Shown here piece after piece: positions 23,863-32,871 of a DNA stretch of 64,000 nt (within the stretch, counting starts at the first letter, position 1; each line of letters starts with the position of its first letter). The position numbers and the translations under genes were made by a program. Below the pieces are notes generated by a model, which was not told the DNA's origin, did no database searches, and saw only the letters and a program-made list of their open reading frames with translations. Where the stretch lies: assembly GCA_018292915.2 (NCBI GenBank), contig JACVVK020000339.1, forward strand, positions 207,501-271,500. Direction: 5' to 3'. This DNA is from Batillaria attramentaria (taxonomy: Eukaryota; Mollusca; Gastropoda; Batillariidae).

Positions 23863-24834
23863 TATCTACATGCAATCTGTTGAACAGTTGCCCATATAAT
23901 GAAGACAAAAGCTGTTGCAATCACTAAACACATCAGCGTAGTATCGTAACTAACGTAGCTTGCAGCATGTCTCAAATCAGTACCAAATAAAATGCAAAAA
24001 GCAAATGGCCAACAAAACATATTGTACAAGGGTATAACTAATACAACTAATAAAAAAAAACGAAGAGAAAGAAAAGAGAAGGAGAGGGGAAAAAAAGAAG
24101 AGAAGAGAGAGATAGGATAGAAAGAAAAAAGAAGAACGAGGAAAAAAAACAAAAGAGGGAAAAAAAAAGAAAAGCAGCACTAGCTGGTGTCCACCTCACC
24201 TGCCAAGGGTGGACAAGAGAAGCCTAATATAGTCAGAGACGCATGATTCCGCTCATACTGTGTGTATAGGCTATGAGTTATCATGTAGTAAGTGTGTGTA
24301 GTGAATAACATGCTTGAATAACATGATTCCTGTATCCAATGCTGTGATTTAAATCAACTGGGCTCGGCTTCCTCGATTAAAAAAAAAAAAAAAAAAAACC
24401 TCTCAGGAAGGGCAAGAAGCACCAGCTGATGAAGACATGACTGCTATAACATACACGTATTTTATTTCTACTATGTCGCCATCTTCGTGCAATCGCAGAG
24501 AAGACACGGGATACAACAGAATACAACTCCAATACTTTATGAACAGAATATGCACGGAGAACAAATTCATGAAAGAAGAAGAACCCAGAACGCTGTGCAG
24601 GGCTGCTTACGTACTGAACAGGTCAGATCTAGAACATTTCTCAACTTACTGGAAGGTTCGATATCTTTCCAAGGTGACGTAATCTACTGACGTTACTGCA
24701 CCAGCATGTTCTGGGATGGTCTAGAAATTATTTTGCATCGAAATGCAGTATCTTTTCGCGATCTCTACAACTTGACATGTGGAAAGCGGGAATTTCAGTG
24801 GGTTTCGTTTTTGCCACTGACTCACACTCAGAAG

Positions 24835-24990
24835 CATAATGCAAAGATCTTGGAAACATAAAGATAGTTCACTTACCTCCCTTTGAGGGACAACGCGTAA
24901 GAGTTGTCTGCGCGCATTAGCGCGCATCTCGCAGATCTACGCAGTAATGGCAGTATGGCAGAAAGCCAGAAACCACGCAAAAATTCGGGC
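24835..24990 (+). repeat. Inverted repeat, left arm
   Basis: Matches the reverse complement of about 26285-26442: 'cataatgcaaagatcttgga', 'gggacaacgcg', 'aagagttgtctgc', 'gcattagcgcg', 'agatct' and 'atggc.gaaag' occur in the same order. The arms are diverged, about 75-80 percent by eye. They include the start of a THAP-like exon on each side. Confidence 0.75.
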
Positions 24991-25085
24991 GTGCAATGGT
25001 GTGCAGCGCCGAATTGCTGTCAGAAGCGAACACCAGGAACGGGAAAACCTTTCTGTAGATTTCCCCCTTGAAAAATAGAGGTAGG
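24955..25085 (+). pseudogene. THAP-like first exon, copy 1 (fragment)
   Basis: From the ATG at 24955 the frame reads MAESQKPRKNSGVQWCAAPNC, then RTPGTGKPFCRFP before a stop at 25071. C-x4-C followed about 14 residues later by F-x-RFP is the N-terminal half of a THAP domain. A one-base indel in the C run after RFP would keep the frame open to a possible donor at about 25080 (gaggtaggt). The rest of the domain, including the Cys-x2-His pair, was not found. It may be a first coding exon or a dead fragment. Confidence 0.5.
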
Positions 25086-25666
25086 TATGCCTACGATATC
25101 GAAGTTGGAGCCAAGATCGGTATCGAAGTTGGAGCCAAGATTATGTTTTCTCCCAAACATAACACATAGCATCACACGTGAAAACCAAAATCGCCGCATC
25201 CACGACGTGTGACTGGCGTAAATTTAGTATAGAATCCGCATGCTTGTAAAAAGTCTGTTTGTTTGACCCAACCCTACACTAGCCGCCGTAAAACATTTTA
25301 ACAAAATAAACAAAAACGAAGATGTCAGCGACTGACAGGTGGTCTCCCCCCATATATTTCGCATGTGTTTTAGGCCTATGGAAAACATAAGACAGTACTC
25401 TCAAAGTTCCGGAGGACGAACGAAAGATCTAGTTTGGCTTTCACTGCTGTACGTAGGCTACGCAGTGCATTTCGTTCGATGTGTTCAAGTAAAACTAGTA
25501 CGGAACACAGAAAGATCGAATGTGCGAGAGATCCAAAGATGGACGAATCCGCTGAATACTTCCTGCTAACTCAGCATTAATCATATCTGCGACCGCCGAT
25601 CCAGCAGATTCTATGTTGTGATATGGTTTTACAATGGTTAGAATGAAGTTCAGCCGGATGATTTTG

Positions 25667-25670
<4 letters not shown>

Positions 25671-25707
<37 letters not shown>
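25671..25707. repeat. (GT)n microsatellite
   Basis: About 18 GT units at the start of the left copy of the direct repeat below. Confidence 0.95.
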
Positions 25708-25708
<1 letters not shown>

Positions 25709-26145
25709 CAGTGCAACGTGCCGCTAGCACAGTTCAAGTCAACGTTATTTGTAAAGTTTAAAAAAACAAACACCACCGCCAACAAAACAACAAAAACAAC
25801 ACCAAAACCTGATGTCTGCGCCTGCCACGTGTGTTTACTGCTGTTTGTTTACACTGCATGCAAACCTCTTGATTTTTAAGAAAAGAGTTCTGTACATACC
25901 TACAGATTTCCCCCCAACAGTATGTGAACTGGAACAAGTGCCGATGAACGTACCTGCCGCCGTATGAGTGACAACTCTGTGTGTGTGTGTGTGTGTGTTC
26001 TGAATTTAGATGCAGGTAGACGCTAGCACAATTTAAGTCACCGTGATTTGTAAAGTTGTCAGGGAAAAAAAAATTACGCTGTATCTGCGTCAGCCGCGTG
26101 TGTTTACTGTTTGTTTACACTGCATGCACACGTACCACTTGAGGT
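25690..26145. repeat. Direct duplication, about 300-bp offset
   Basis: 25690-25875 and 25985-26140 share a GT tract, 'cgctagcacaatt.aagtca', 'gatttgtaaagtt', 'tctgcgtc.gccgcgtgtgtt' and 'tgtttacactgcatgca'. They lie between the two inverted THAP-like fragments. Confidence 0.8.
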
Positions 26146-26189
26146 CTTTTTTTTTTTTTTTTTGACAAGAAAGCGAAAAAAAATGTTTG

Positions 26190-26310
26190 TTTTTCAACAG
26201 GAATACCAAAAGAAGTATTTCCCCGTTTATATTTGTCTGTTATTTGAACAATTCGGCGCAGAACACAATTGCATGCCCGGCTTTTGTGATCGCTTTCCAC
26301 TTTCCGCCAT
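26190..26310 (-). pseudogene. THAP-like first exon, copy 2 (fragment)
   Basis: Minus strand from the ATG at 26310 reads MAESGKRSQKPGMQLCSAPNC then a stop at 26227; a frameshift would continue YKRGNTSFGIP. The start and the CSAPNC motif match the copy on the other strand at 24955, and the upstream sequences match too. It is a diverged inverted paralogue. Confidence 0.45.
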
Positions 26311-26442
26311 GCTGTCACAAAAGGGGCCAGATCTAGGATACGCGCTAATGCGGGCAGACAACTCTTCGCGTTGTCCCGCTATATGTCTCTCTTACGAGGG
26401 CAGGAGTGACGCGTCTTTCTGATTCCAAGGTCTTTGCATAAT
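26285..26442 (-). repeat. Inverted repeat, right arm
   Basis: Partner of the arm at 24835-24990. The two arms enclose about 1.3 kb. A TIR transposon of the P-element type, whose transposases carry THAP domains, would look like this, but no TSD or catalytic domain was found. Confidence 0.7.
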
Positions 26443-26530
26443 GTGTGTGTGTGTGTGTAGGGGGGGGGGGTGCGTGCGTGCGCGCGCAAGCGCGCGTCTA
26501 AGGCGAGAGAGAGAGAGAGAGAGAGAGGGT
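26443..26530. repeat. GT, poly(G), GC-alternating and (GA)n tract
   Basis: Consecutive (GT)n, a G run, alternating 'tgcgtgcgtgcgcgcgca', then (GA)n. The alternating purine-pyrimidine part is Z-DNA prone. Confidence 0.9.
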
Positions 26531-26834
26531 CTCTTCTCCGATACCAGTAAGCAATCGTCTGTCAGTCAGGTGTGCGGGAAGTAACTCTGTCAAAGGGGAA
26601 CGACTTTATTACAAGAATTCATTCACCCATGTAGAACCTCGCATACGCCAAAAAGTTGTGACGTCAACCAGCTAGGCGAGCTCACACGACCTCATGTGTT
26701 TGGGTTTTTGCAAGTGCATAGAGGCACGATAAGTGTTTTCAGTACTTTCTTTATGTCAGCATGCTTGATGTCAGAGAGCTTGCGTTCCGGCGTGTGCGCG
26801 CGGGCTGCATACATGACACAACGACTACGACTGT

Positions 26835-27525
26835 GACTACAGCATGTCATTGAATGGAAACAACATATTGGGCTGGTGGCCATCTTGTTTGTTGTATCGT
26901 TATGGCTTTGGCTTTGTGTGGCAAAGTCAGGGTGTTGGCGATCCAAAACATTTTCTTTCAGTATTTAAATGTAGGCTGCAGGAATGCTACCAGCAAGACT
27001 GGCATTTCGATATATCAACAAAGGAGCGTTTTGATTTTTTCCATCCATTTAAGTCTACTTGGTCAGTGAGTTCATTGTTCAGTCATGTACAGAGCCACAT
27101 CCTTCGAACTGGTTTGATAAGGTTCAGGTATGGCGTCTCACCGATTAAAGTTCATAATCTGCGTTATGCTGATGCTGAACCTCGGAGTAAAATATGCCCA
27201 CTGTGTCAGCTTGGTATTGAAGACGAGTTACATTTTCTTTTATACTGTCCTAGTCTTTCAGATATCCGTACCCGGTTTATTCCTAGAAAATTTTGGTACC
27301 ATCCATGCAGCTTTCGTCTTACTTTGTTAATGGCCTCAAGCAACTATTATACTGTTTAAGAACCTGGCATTATATATTTTCCTAGCGTTAAGAAAAAGAC
27401 AGCAGTTGCTCAGCTGAGTGATATATTTTATTGTGTACCCTTGGTTATTTCTGGTTTTCAAGTATTGTTGTCTGGTTGACACTCTCAACTTTGTATGGGC
27501 CCAAGGCCTAGCAATAAACAATATT

Positions 27526-27535
<10 letters not shown>
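26835..27535 (+). pseudogene. LINE C-terminal fragment with 3' tail
   Basis: The plus-strand ORF 26844-27358 reads YGFGFVW, GDPKHFLSVFKCRL, LIRFRYGVSPIKVHNLRY and CPLCQLGIEDELHFLLYCP, a zinc-binding-like CPLC...E.HFL..CP segment seen at the end of many molluscan LINE ORFs, then FIPRKFW. After a frameshift near 27358 the reading continues NLALYIFLALRKRQ. The sequence ends in 'gcctagcaataaacaatatt' and a (CT)n tract, a plausible LINE 3' end. The endonuclease and most of the reverse transcriptase are missing. Confidence 0.75.
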
Positions 27536-27560
<25 letters not shown>

Positions 27561-27805
27561 CGGGTGTGCAGTGGGCAGAAGGGGGGTGGGGTGGCTAGAG
27601 CTAACAGATATCTGATACCCTTAGTTCTTTTTGTCAGCTGTTTGAGAATTGCAAAAGTTGTTTTACAGTTGAAATATTTGCCTAGATTTGTCTAGGTTTG
27701 CCAGGACATACAAGCAGTCACCTCCACATTGTGACGAACATGGACATCTCTCTCTCTCTCTCTCTCATCCGGGTGTGCAGTGGGCAGAAGGGGGGTGGGG
27801 TGGTG
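27527..27805. repeat. Duplicated (CT)n-plus-38-bp flank around a copied block
   Basis: '(CT)n catccgggtgtgcagtgg' through 'ggggggtggggtgg' occurs at about 27527-27595 and again at about 27749-27805. Between them, 27598-27752 is a near-identical copy of 18218-18383. The donor copy ends in a short CTCTCTC run. Confidence 0.9.
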
Positions 27806-27989
27806 TTGGAGGGGTCCGTCTCTTCCACATCATAGAAGGTTATTTGATAGGTAAGGACTGGAACGGGTTCATTGACGGAAATGTAAAGAACACAGTCAGT
27901 GGAGGTTCCTTGTTGTGCATGTTGACAGTAACTGCTGAAATTCAAAATTCCTACACATATGCAAACAACAAAAGTGGGTTGGGTGGGTC

Positions 27990-28017
27990 ACACACACACG
28001 CACACACACACACACAC

Positions 28018-28072
<55 letters not shown>
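27990..28072. repeat. (AC)n microsatellite
   Basis: About 40 AC units with two ACGC interruptions; an (AG)n tract follows at about 28107. Confidence 0.95.
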
Positions 28073-28073
<1 letters not shown>

Positions 28074-28154
28074 GCGCGCAGTCTTGCTTACACACGCACA
28101 GAAGCGCGCAGAGAGAGAGAGAGAGAGGCACACAGGGTTTTAACCTGCACAGAA

Positions 28155-28660
28155 ATTTCCTGTAGGATTTTTGTATATGGGCTGGGTGGGGGTGGGGGTG
28201 GGGGTGGTGGAATGGGGCTGAAGGGAGAGTCCCTAGAGCTGATTTTTTCCCTATCGTGTAACTGTGCATGGATCAGCAATGGATACCAGTAAACAACGTT
28301 ACCGCATTTGATTGGCTGCTTATGATAGTTTAGCGTGTTGGCACCTTCCCCACTTTCTTGGTATAGGGCGGGGGGTAAGGATGGTGGGATATGGGTGAGG
28401 GGACAGTTCCTATGAGCCGACCATTGATCTCACGATGATGCAGTATTGGATACCAGTAAACAACGTTTCCTCATTTGATTGGCTGATCATGATCATGGGA
28501 TGGAGTACATAGCAACAACACAACAAATCGTGTGTATTAAAGGGAAGACCCCAGCCATATGTCGGACTTGAGACTGCCGTGTTACTGATTTAGTGTGCTG
28601 TAAATTTTGTGAAAGCTTGCATCTTCATTGACTACTGGTGACATTCTTCGCTAAAGCTCA
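28155..28660 (+). repeat. Promoter-like duplicated block, copies 1 and 2
   Basis: Two tandem copies (28155-28330 and 28360-28520) share 'ggataccagtaaacaacgtt' and 'catttgattggctg'; the second continues through 'gacttgagact', 'ttactgattta' and 'gactactg'. The same block, diverged, lies at 34100-34480 upstream of the host gene's first coding exon. GATTGGCTG contains a reverse CCAAT box. I infer duplicated 5' regulatory DNA, but a dispersed repeat is possible. Confidence 0.6.
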
Positions 28661-28695
28661 GGGTTGATTTGCGTGTTGGATCAAAATACTCGTCG

Positions 28696-28888
28696 GTATC
28701 CCACACGGAGGGAACTCGTACAGGTCTATTTTTAGACGGACGTCACCTGAGGTCACGGGATTCAGGAAACGCCCGATAGCGCGTTCAAACCCTAACCAAA
28801 CCGTATCCCTAAGCCTAACCCTAAACCTAACCGTCTTAAAATAGACTTGTACGAGTTCCCTCCAAAACGGCCTCCCCCGTATCCCACA
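28696..28888. mobile_element. Fold-back / MITE-like element with 10-bp flank repeat
   Basis: Inverted arms at 28707-28739 and 28831-28863: 'ggagggaactcgtacaggtc' continuing to 'tagacgg' pairs with its reverse complement with two mismatches over 33 bp. 'gtatcccaca' flanks the structure at 28696-28705 and 28879-28888, a candidate TSD. The right side has 15 extra bases outside the arm. The loop holds several CCTAACC/CCCTAA motifs. No coding capacity, so it would be non-autonomous. Confidence 0.65.
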
Positions 28889-28899
28889 GCTTGGTGGGG

Positions 28900-30049
28900 G
28901 AATAACTGCTAATTACGTGACACAGACAAATTGCCACTTGTGTTATGAAAGAACGCCATGGACTCAAGATGAAATTGTAAAAAGACATCCAGTATCAAGA
29001 CCATAGTTGAACGTGTGCGAGCGACTTTTTGAGACAGGAAGTGCAGGTGTATATTTTATTTTTAGACGAGATACGCAGCGCTGGCCAGCACAGACAAAGA
29101 GCTTTCCAGCAATGAACACTACATGGGGGTTCTGTCAGGGTTGCGGCGCGTTTTACTCGGTCAAGAACAGGTCAATTCGCGAAAACAGTAGCCTGTTTTC
29201 GGTCAAGACCATGCAAATAAAACTTGATTTTCGTCCATCTAATGACATGATTGGGGTACAATATTACACCCACAGGAAAATTTGATGTTTGAAGATTCTA
29301 TTTCTGCAAAAAAAGTGAAATTGACTCAGACAGACCCCCACCACCTATTTCTGACTGTGGCGCTGTTTCACCCGATGCGAGCTAAGACTGGTTTCGTGGT
29401 GACCGGTCACATATCAGGCCGAGGGTTAATCAGGGTTAAATAAAGTAAAGTTTCTCGCTCCCACTTTCCATAAACAAATCACAAAAAAGAAAATCAGTGC
29501 TCAAGTGTATATTTATTTGGTGCATTTGGGGACGCCTAAACAAAAGCAACAAAAATGGAAATTCCCTTTGACTTGCTAAATGTCACCAGGCTTTGCATCT
29601 GATCAGCTGTTGGGTTTGTTTGTTTTTGTTTGTTTATTTGTTTGTTTCTTGTGTTTTAAAAAAAAATTAGCAATGACCTATAGAAAATGACAAGAGAAAG
29701 AACACAGTTTCCTAGGACGAGTAGCTGACGTGACAACAACCAGACACAATGTCCTGATTTTACACAAACTTGGGCTTGAGTTGGGATGTCTTATATTTCA
29801 CTTGTACCTTCAGTTTTTGTCGACATAAAATCTTTCAGCCGCTGAAAGACACACCCTTTCTTTTCAAAATTATTGAAATCTCAAAAACTGACGAAGGTAA
29901 ATCACAGTGTCATTTAATACGTAACCGACGCAAGCACGAAGTCAAAAGCCGTTGTAAGCCGAGACTGAGAAAGAGGCGGGTGTTTTGTCTGACGTAGGAT
30001 CTATAGTGCTGTTGTGATGTCGGCGCGGCCGGTATAGAGACGTGTAATT
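28900..30049. other. Unassigned
   Basis: No gene is supported. 28912-28946 carries 'ttacgtgacacagacaaatt' with 'ccacttgtgtta', found again at 34750-34786 and, weaker, at 35544-35579. ORFs between 29007 and 29997 have no recognisable domain or plausible start. Confidence 0.5.
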
Positions 30050-30058
30050 ATAACAATG

Positions 30059-30181
30059 GGTAATCTTGAAGAACAGTATACGAAATTCTGGGAGCTATTT
30101 GCACGCACTTTTTCGGGTGCTTTCGGTTCTGCTCGATGCAAAGAGACATTAGACACCCTCACCTGCTCACTTTGACCTCTC
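30059..30181 (+). repeat. Merlin left terminal inverted repeat
   Basis: Pairs with 32740-32862 over 123 bp with five mismatches, about 96 percent identity. Confidence 0.95.
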
Positions 30182-31099
30182 CTTTTCCCACATGTGGTCC
30201 AAGTAATTTATTTCATTTCACAAGTAGGGATATGCATGCAAATCCAATTTTGGTTGCTGATCACATGGGCACAACGTCATCACTACTGGGGTTGTTGTCT
30301 ATAAATAGTAACGGCATGGCCCTCAACCACGTGTCAGTGTTGTTTTCTAGTCCACCGCTTGTGCGATTACCCCCCTTCACGACTTGGTGCAGGCAGGACG
30401 GCCACAGTGCGGGATTGGAGTGTGTTTTTTCTACGTGCTGGTGGCTTTCATCAACCATACTTCCTAATGAAAAAAACTCTTTGCTGGAGGTTATCATGTC
30501 AAATTTAATTGCGATCATATTTCTCCTGAGAGAGAAAGAGAAGAGACTATGGCAAAGACTTAGAGCAAGACAGAAGCGAACAAAACCCATATATAATGCA
30601 AAAAAAAAAAAAAAAAAAAAAAAGGTGCAAGGAGTGCAATGAAAACCCACTATCCTGAGTTCAAAACTGATAATAATTGGATAAAAAACACAATCAAGAC
30701 ATTTACACAATGTACACGGGTAATCATCACAAAAGATTTCTTTTAAAGATTAATTTTTGTAAAAAAAAAAAAATTAAAAATAAAAAAAAACAGAAGAAGC
30801 TGTAGTTACCCACTACCAAATAATTTGGAAAAACAATTACACAATCAAGACATTTACTCCGGTAATCATGAACAAAAACCAATCGCATAAAAAAAATCCG
30901 ATTTACATAGATTTTAGTTTGGAACAAAGTAAAAAGAAAGAACTGTTACTACAAACAAATTTACAAAATGTAAAAATGAGGCGAGCACTCCTGCTCGATG
31001 TGGCCTTGCATGTTCAGCACTTTCTTGATCCCTGCAAAGAGAAAGCCCAGACCAGTCGGTAGTTCTAGGACTTGCTCCCACAGTACGAAATGACCAACA

Positions 31100-31651
31100 T
31101 TAGTACTGTTCTCGGATGCATGTGAGGAGACGAGAAAAGTAATAATGCTGGTCATTTCGGTACCTGTTCCGCCAGAGGAATTCAGCAAGGTACGATGGGA
31201 ACAAGTCCTCAGACGTACCAAACTGGCGCCTGAGCTTCCTCTTCGCCCTCATCCACGTGTTCTCGATGTTGTTGGTGTGGATGTTGGGGTCAACAAAGTG
31301 CTGATCATGCACGATCACATCGTGCAGGTAGATGCCCCCTCCAACCTGCGCCAGGTTGCCATAGGCTCGCCAGCCATCCGAGATGATGTGGGAGCCAAGC
31401 AGTACGTATTGCAGCACAATGGGCTCCAGTGTGGCCCTGGTTCTGTCAGGCACCTCCACCATGAAGCATCGTCCGCTCTCTCTCTCTCTCTCTATCCCCC
31501 CGAACACCCAGTGTCCCTCCCGCCACTGTCCCCGATGGTATTTCCTGTGAAAGTATTTTGACTCATCAATCTCAACAATTATGGGCAGACCTGTCTGCTC
31601 ATCCAGGCCTCCCACCTGCTGTGGATGAAGGCGCAGGTCTTCCTCGCAGAC
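31100..31651 (-). CDS. Merlin transposase, exon 3 (DDE domain)
   Basis: From the acceptor 'gtgtgcag' (AG at 31653-31652) the exon reads VCEEDLRLHPQQVGG and then the ISXO2-like DDE transposase core: IIVEIDESKYFHRKYHRGQW (first Asp), SDGWRAYGNL (second Asp) and HTNNIENTWMRAKRKLR (third acidic residue), ending at a stop at 31100. In Merlin elements this enzyme cuts and integrates the element at its TIRs. RERE in GGIERERESGR is encoded by a (GA)n run at about 31479-31492 and looks like an in-frame microsatellite expansion. Phase 0 joins it to exon 2. The GT tract upstream reads CVCVCV and is intron, not protein. Confidence 0.9.
   Translation of the reverse strand, partial: VCEEDLRLHPQQVGGLDEQTGLPIIVEIDESKYFHRKYHRGQWREGHWVFGGIERERESGRCFMVEVPDRTRATLEPIVLQYVLLGSHIISDGWRAYGNLAQVGGGIYLHDVIVHDQHFVDPNIHTNNIENTWMRAKRKLRRQFGTSEDLFPSYLAEFLWRNRYRNDQHYYFSRLLTCIREQY

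Positions 31652-31654
<3 letters not shown>

Positions 31655-31716
<62 letters not shown>
31655..31716. repeat. (AC)n microsatellite in Merlin intron 2
   Basis: On the coding strand this is (GT)n ending three bases before the exon 3 acceptor AG. Confidence 0.95.
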
Positions 31717-31719
<3 letters not shown>

Positions 31720-31825
31720 CCGGACATAAGTGTCAGAAACATTAACAGCCGGTCCATGTTCAAAAATGAGTATTAGCACTTTAGAGTTGGGGTGAAGGTA
31801 CAAATGTTAAGGTTTATGCTCTTAC

Positions 31826-31979
31826 CTCACGGATGAAATTCATCCAGTCAACAACCGTCCTGGTGCTGACTTCCAGCTCTCTGGACACTTGCACTTGTGG
31901 CAAATCCATGTGCCAGCAGTAAAAAAGCAGAATGTTGTTGGGCAAGGATATCTTCGATTTTTCAAACCAGCTTCCATCT
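31826..31979 (-). CDS. Merlin transposase, exon 2
   Basis: Bounded by acceptor 'tttgaatgcag' and donor 'gtaagagc' on the minus strand; 154 bp. With the last two bases of exon 1 it reads RDGSWFEKSKISLPNNILLF, YCWHMDLPQVQVSRELEVS and TVVDWMNFIRE. The R-x-GS-x-F-E segment and the following helix-turn-helix-like part are characteristic of the N-terminal region of IS1016/Merlin transposases. Phases fit on both sides (2 in, 0 out). Confidence 0.88.
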
Positions 31980-32186
31980 CTGCATTCAAACAGAGGGAAA
32001 AAGGTGCTTACTGTTTGTCAACAACTCGATCACGTATGTTGCGCGAACGTACCGTGTGTCATAGCCTTTAAGTTTTTTTCTTGTTGTTGTTGTTTTTTTT
32101 TTTTTTAACAGGTCCCACTGCGATAAAGGGACAGCAAAACAGACCGTACCCAGACCACAACACTATTACTGAACTAGTTGACTTAC

Positions 32187-32463
32187 CGTATGGTTTTGGT
32201 CACATTGCACCTCCCCGGACACCTCCACCGCTTCCCATCAGTGTGTCCGTTGAAGGTGCCAACGGTCATATGGTTGCCACAAACGTGGCACAACTGCTCA
32301 TTTTTTAGCACCCTCGCCTGGCGAGCCACCGAATCGCCTCCTGGGTGTCCTGGATGGCAGGCAGGAGGGTCTGCAGCCTCCACTCTTCCTGTAGCATCTG
32401 CTGTGGCTGGATGACCTGAGCCACCGGGACAAGGTGTTCAGGATTCCTTGGTCTGCCGGCCAT
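32187..32463 (-). CDS. Merlin transposase, exon 1 (one frameshift)
   Basis: From the ATG at 32463 the frame reads MAGRPRNPEHLVPVAQVIQP and on to AIRWLARRG, then meets a stop. One base out, the exon continues VLKNEQLCHVCGNHM...WRCPGRCNVTKTI up to the donor 'cg|gtaagt' at 32187. CHVC...WRCPGRC is the four-Cys zinc-binding motif that precedes the DDE domain in this family. The frameshift, near 32325, is the only lesion I see in the transposase, so this copy is probably just inactivated; a sequencing error would also explain it. Confidence 0.82.
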
Positions 32464-32739
32464 GTTTTTTTTTTCTTTTTCTTTTTCTTTTTTTTCGGGA
32501 TTTTCGCGCGTTTTCTCGCTTTTTCGCCCTTATTCAGCATTTTCCGGAGTTTACTGATTTACATCTGGATGTAAACATATTAACACGTGGTTCCTACTTT
32601 CGCTTTTAGACCAAAACACACAAAGAGTGATGACGTTTTGACCCACGTCACCCACGTGATCAGAAATCAAAATGGCGGGGAGATGACTGCTCGGTTGCGG
32701 TCGGCAGTCATTTCAGGATAATTTGTGCATGGTTGTGGC

Positions 32740-32862
32740 GAGAGGTCAAACTGAGCAGGTGAGGGTGTCTAACGTCTGTTTGCATCGAGCAGAACCGAAA
32801 GCACCCGAAAAAGTGCGTGCAAATAGCTCCCACAATTTCGTATACTGGTCTTCAAGATTACC
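32740..32862 (-). repeat. Merlin right terminal inverted repeat
   Basis: Partner of 30059-30181. The promoter of the transposase should lie between it and the ATG at 32463. Confidence 0.95.
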
Positions 32863-32871
32863 ATAACAATG

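Larger units (their letters stand above)
19633..24456 (-). mobile_element. L1/Tx1-group LINE, near-complete, poly(A)-tailed
   Basis: The minus-strand element has an intact second ORF (20071-23862), a roughly 380-bp 3' UTR and an A-rich tail, seen as T runs on the plus strand at about 19633-19685. The 13-mer GTATTTTATTTCT occurs at 19620-19632 next to the tail and again at 24457-24469, a candidate TSD that would put the 5' end at 24456. The roughly 590 bp upstream of the ORF have no recognisable ORF1, so the copy is either 5'-truncated just before the second ORF or of a one-ORF type. The ends are inferred; the ORF is certain. Confidence 0.7.
30050..32871 (-). mobile_element. Complete Merlin DNA transposon (30059-32862) with TSD
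   Basis: The two ends are inverted repeats of 123 bp (30059-30181 and 32740-32862) with five mismatches by eye, starting 'ggtaatcttgaaga'. They are flanked on both sides by ATAACAATG (30050-30058 and 32863-32871), a 9-bp TSD, as known for Merlin/IS1016-like elements. A three-exon transposase lies on the minus strand (32463 to 31100). The left 0.9 kb between TIR and stop codon is non-coding, with poly(A) runs and a 40-bp motif ('acaatcaagacattta...ggtaatcat') present twice (30687 and 30836). High TIR identity implies recent activity. Confidence 0.93.

Noticed and set aside
23862..24152. ORF upstream of the LINE ORF2 as an ORF1
   Set aside because: Phe/Ser-rich translation of a purine-rich strand; lacks coiled-coil, RRM or zinc-knuckle features of ORF1 proteins.
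28790..28830. Interstitial telomere
   Set aside because: Only a few imperfect CCCTAA-like motifs; too short, and inside a fold-back element.
29007..29997. Two ORFs of 75-92 codons
   Set aside because: Non-ATG starts, no domain, no splice signals or neighbours that support coding.
30136..30642. 168-codon plus-strand ORF in the Merlin left arm
   Set aside because: It starts inside the terminal repeat, ends in a poly(A) run, and its basic C-terminal stretch resembles no family convincingly. A faint likeness to the N-terminus of PIF/Harbinger transposases is too weak.
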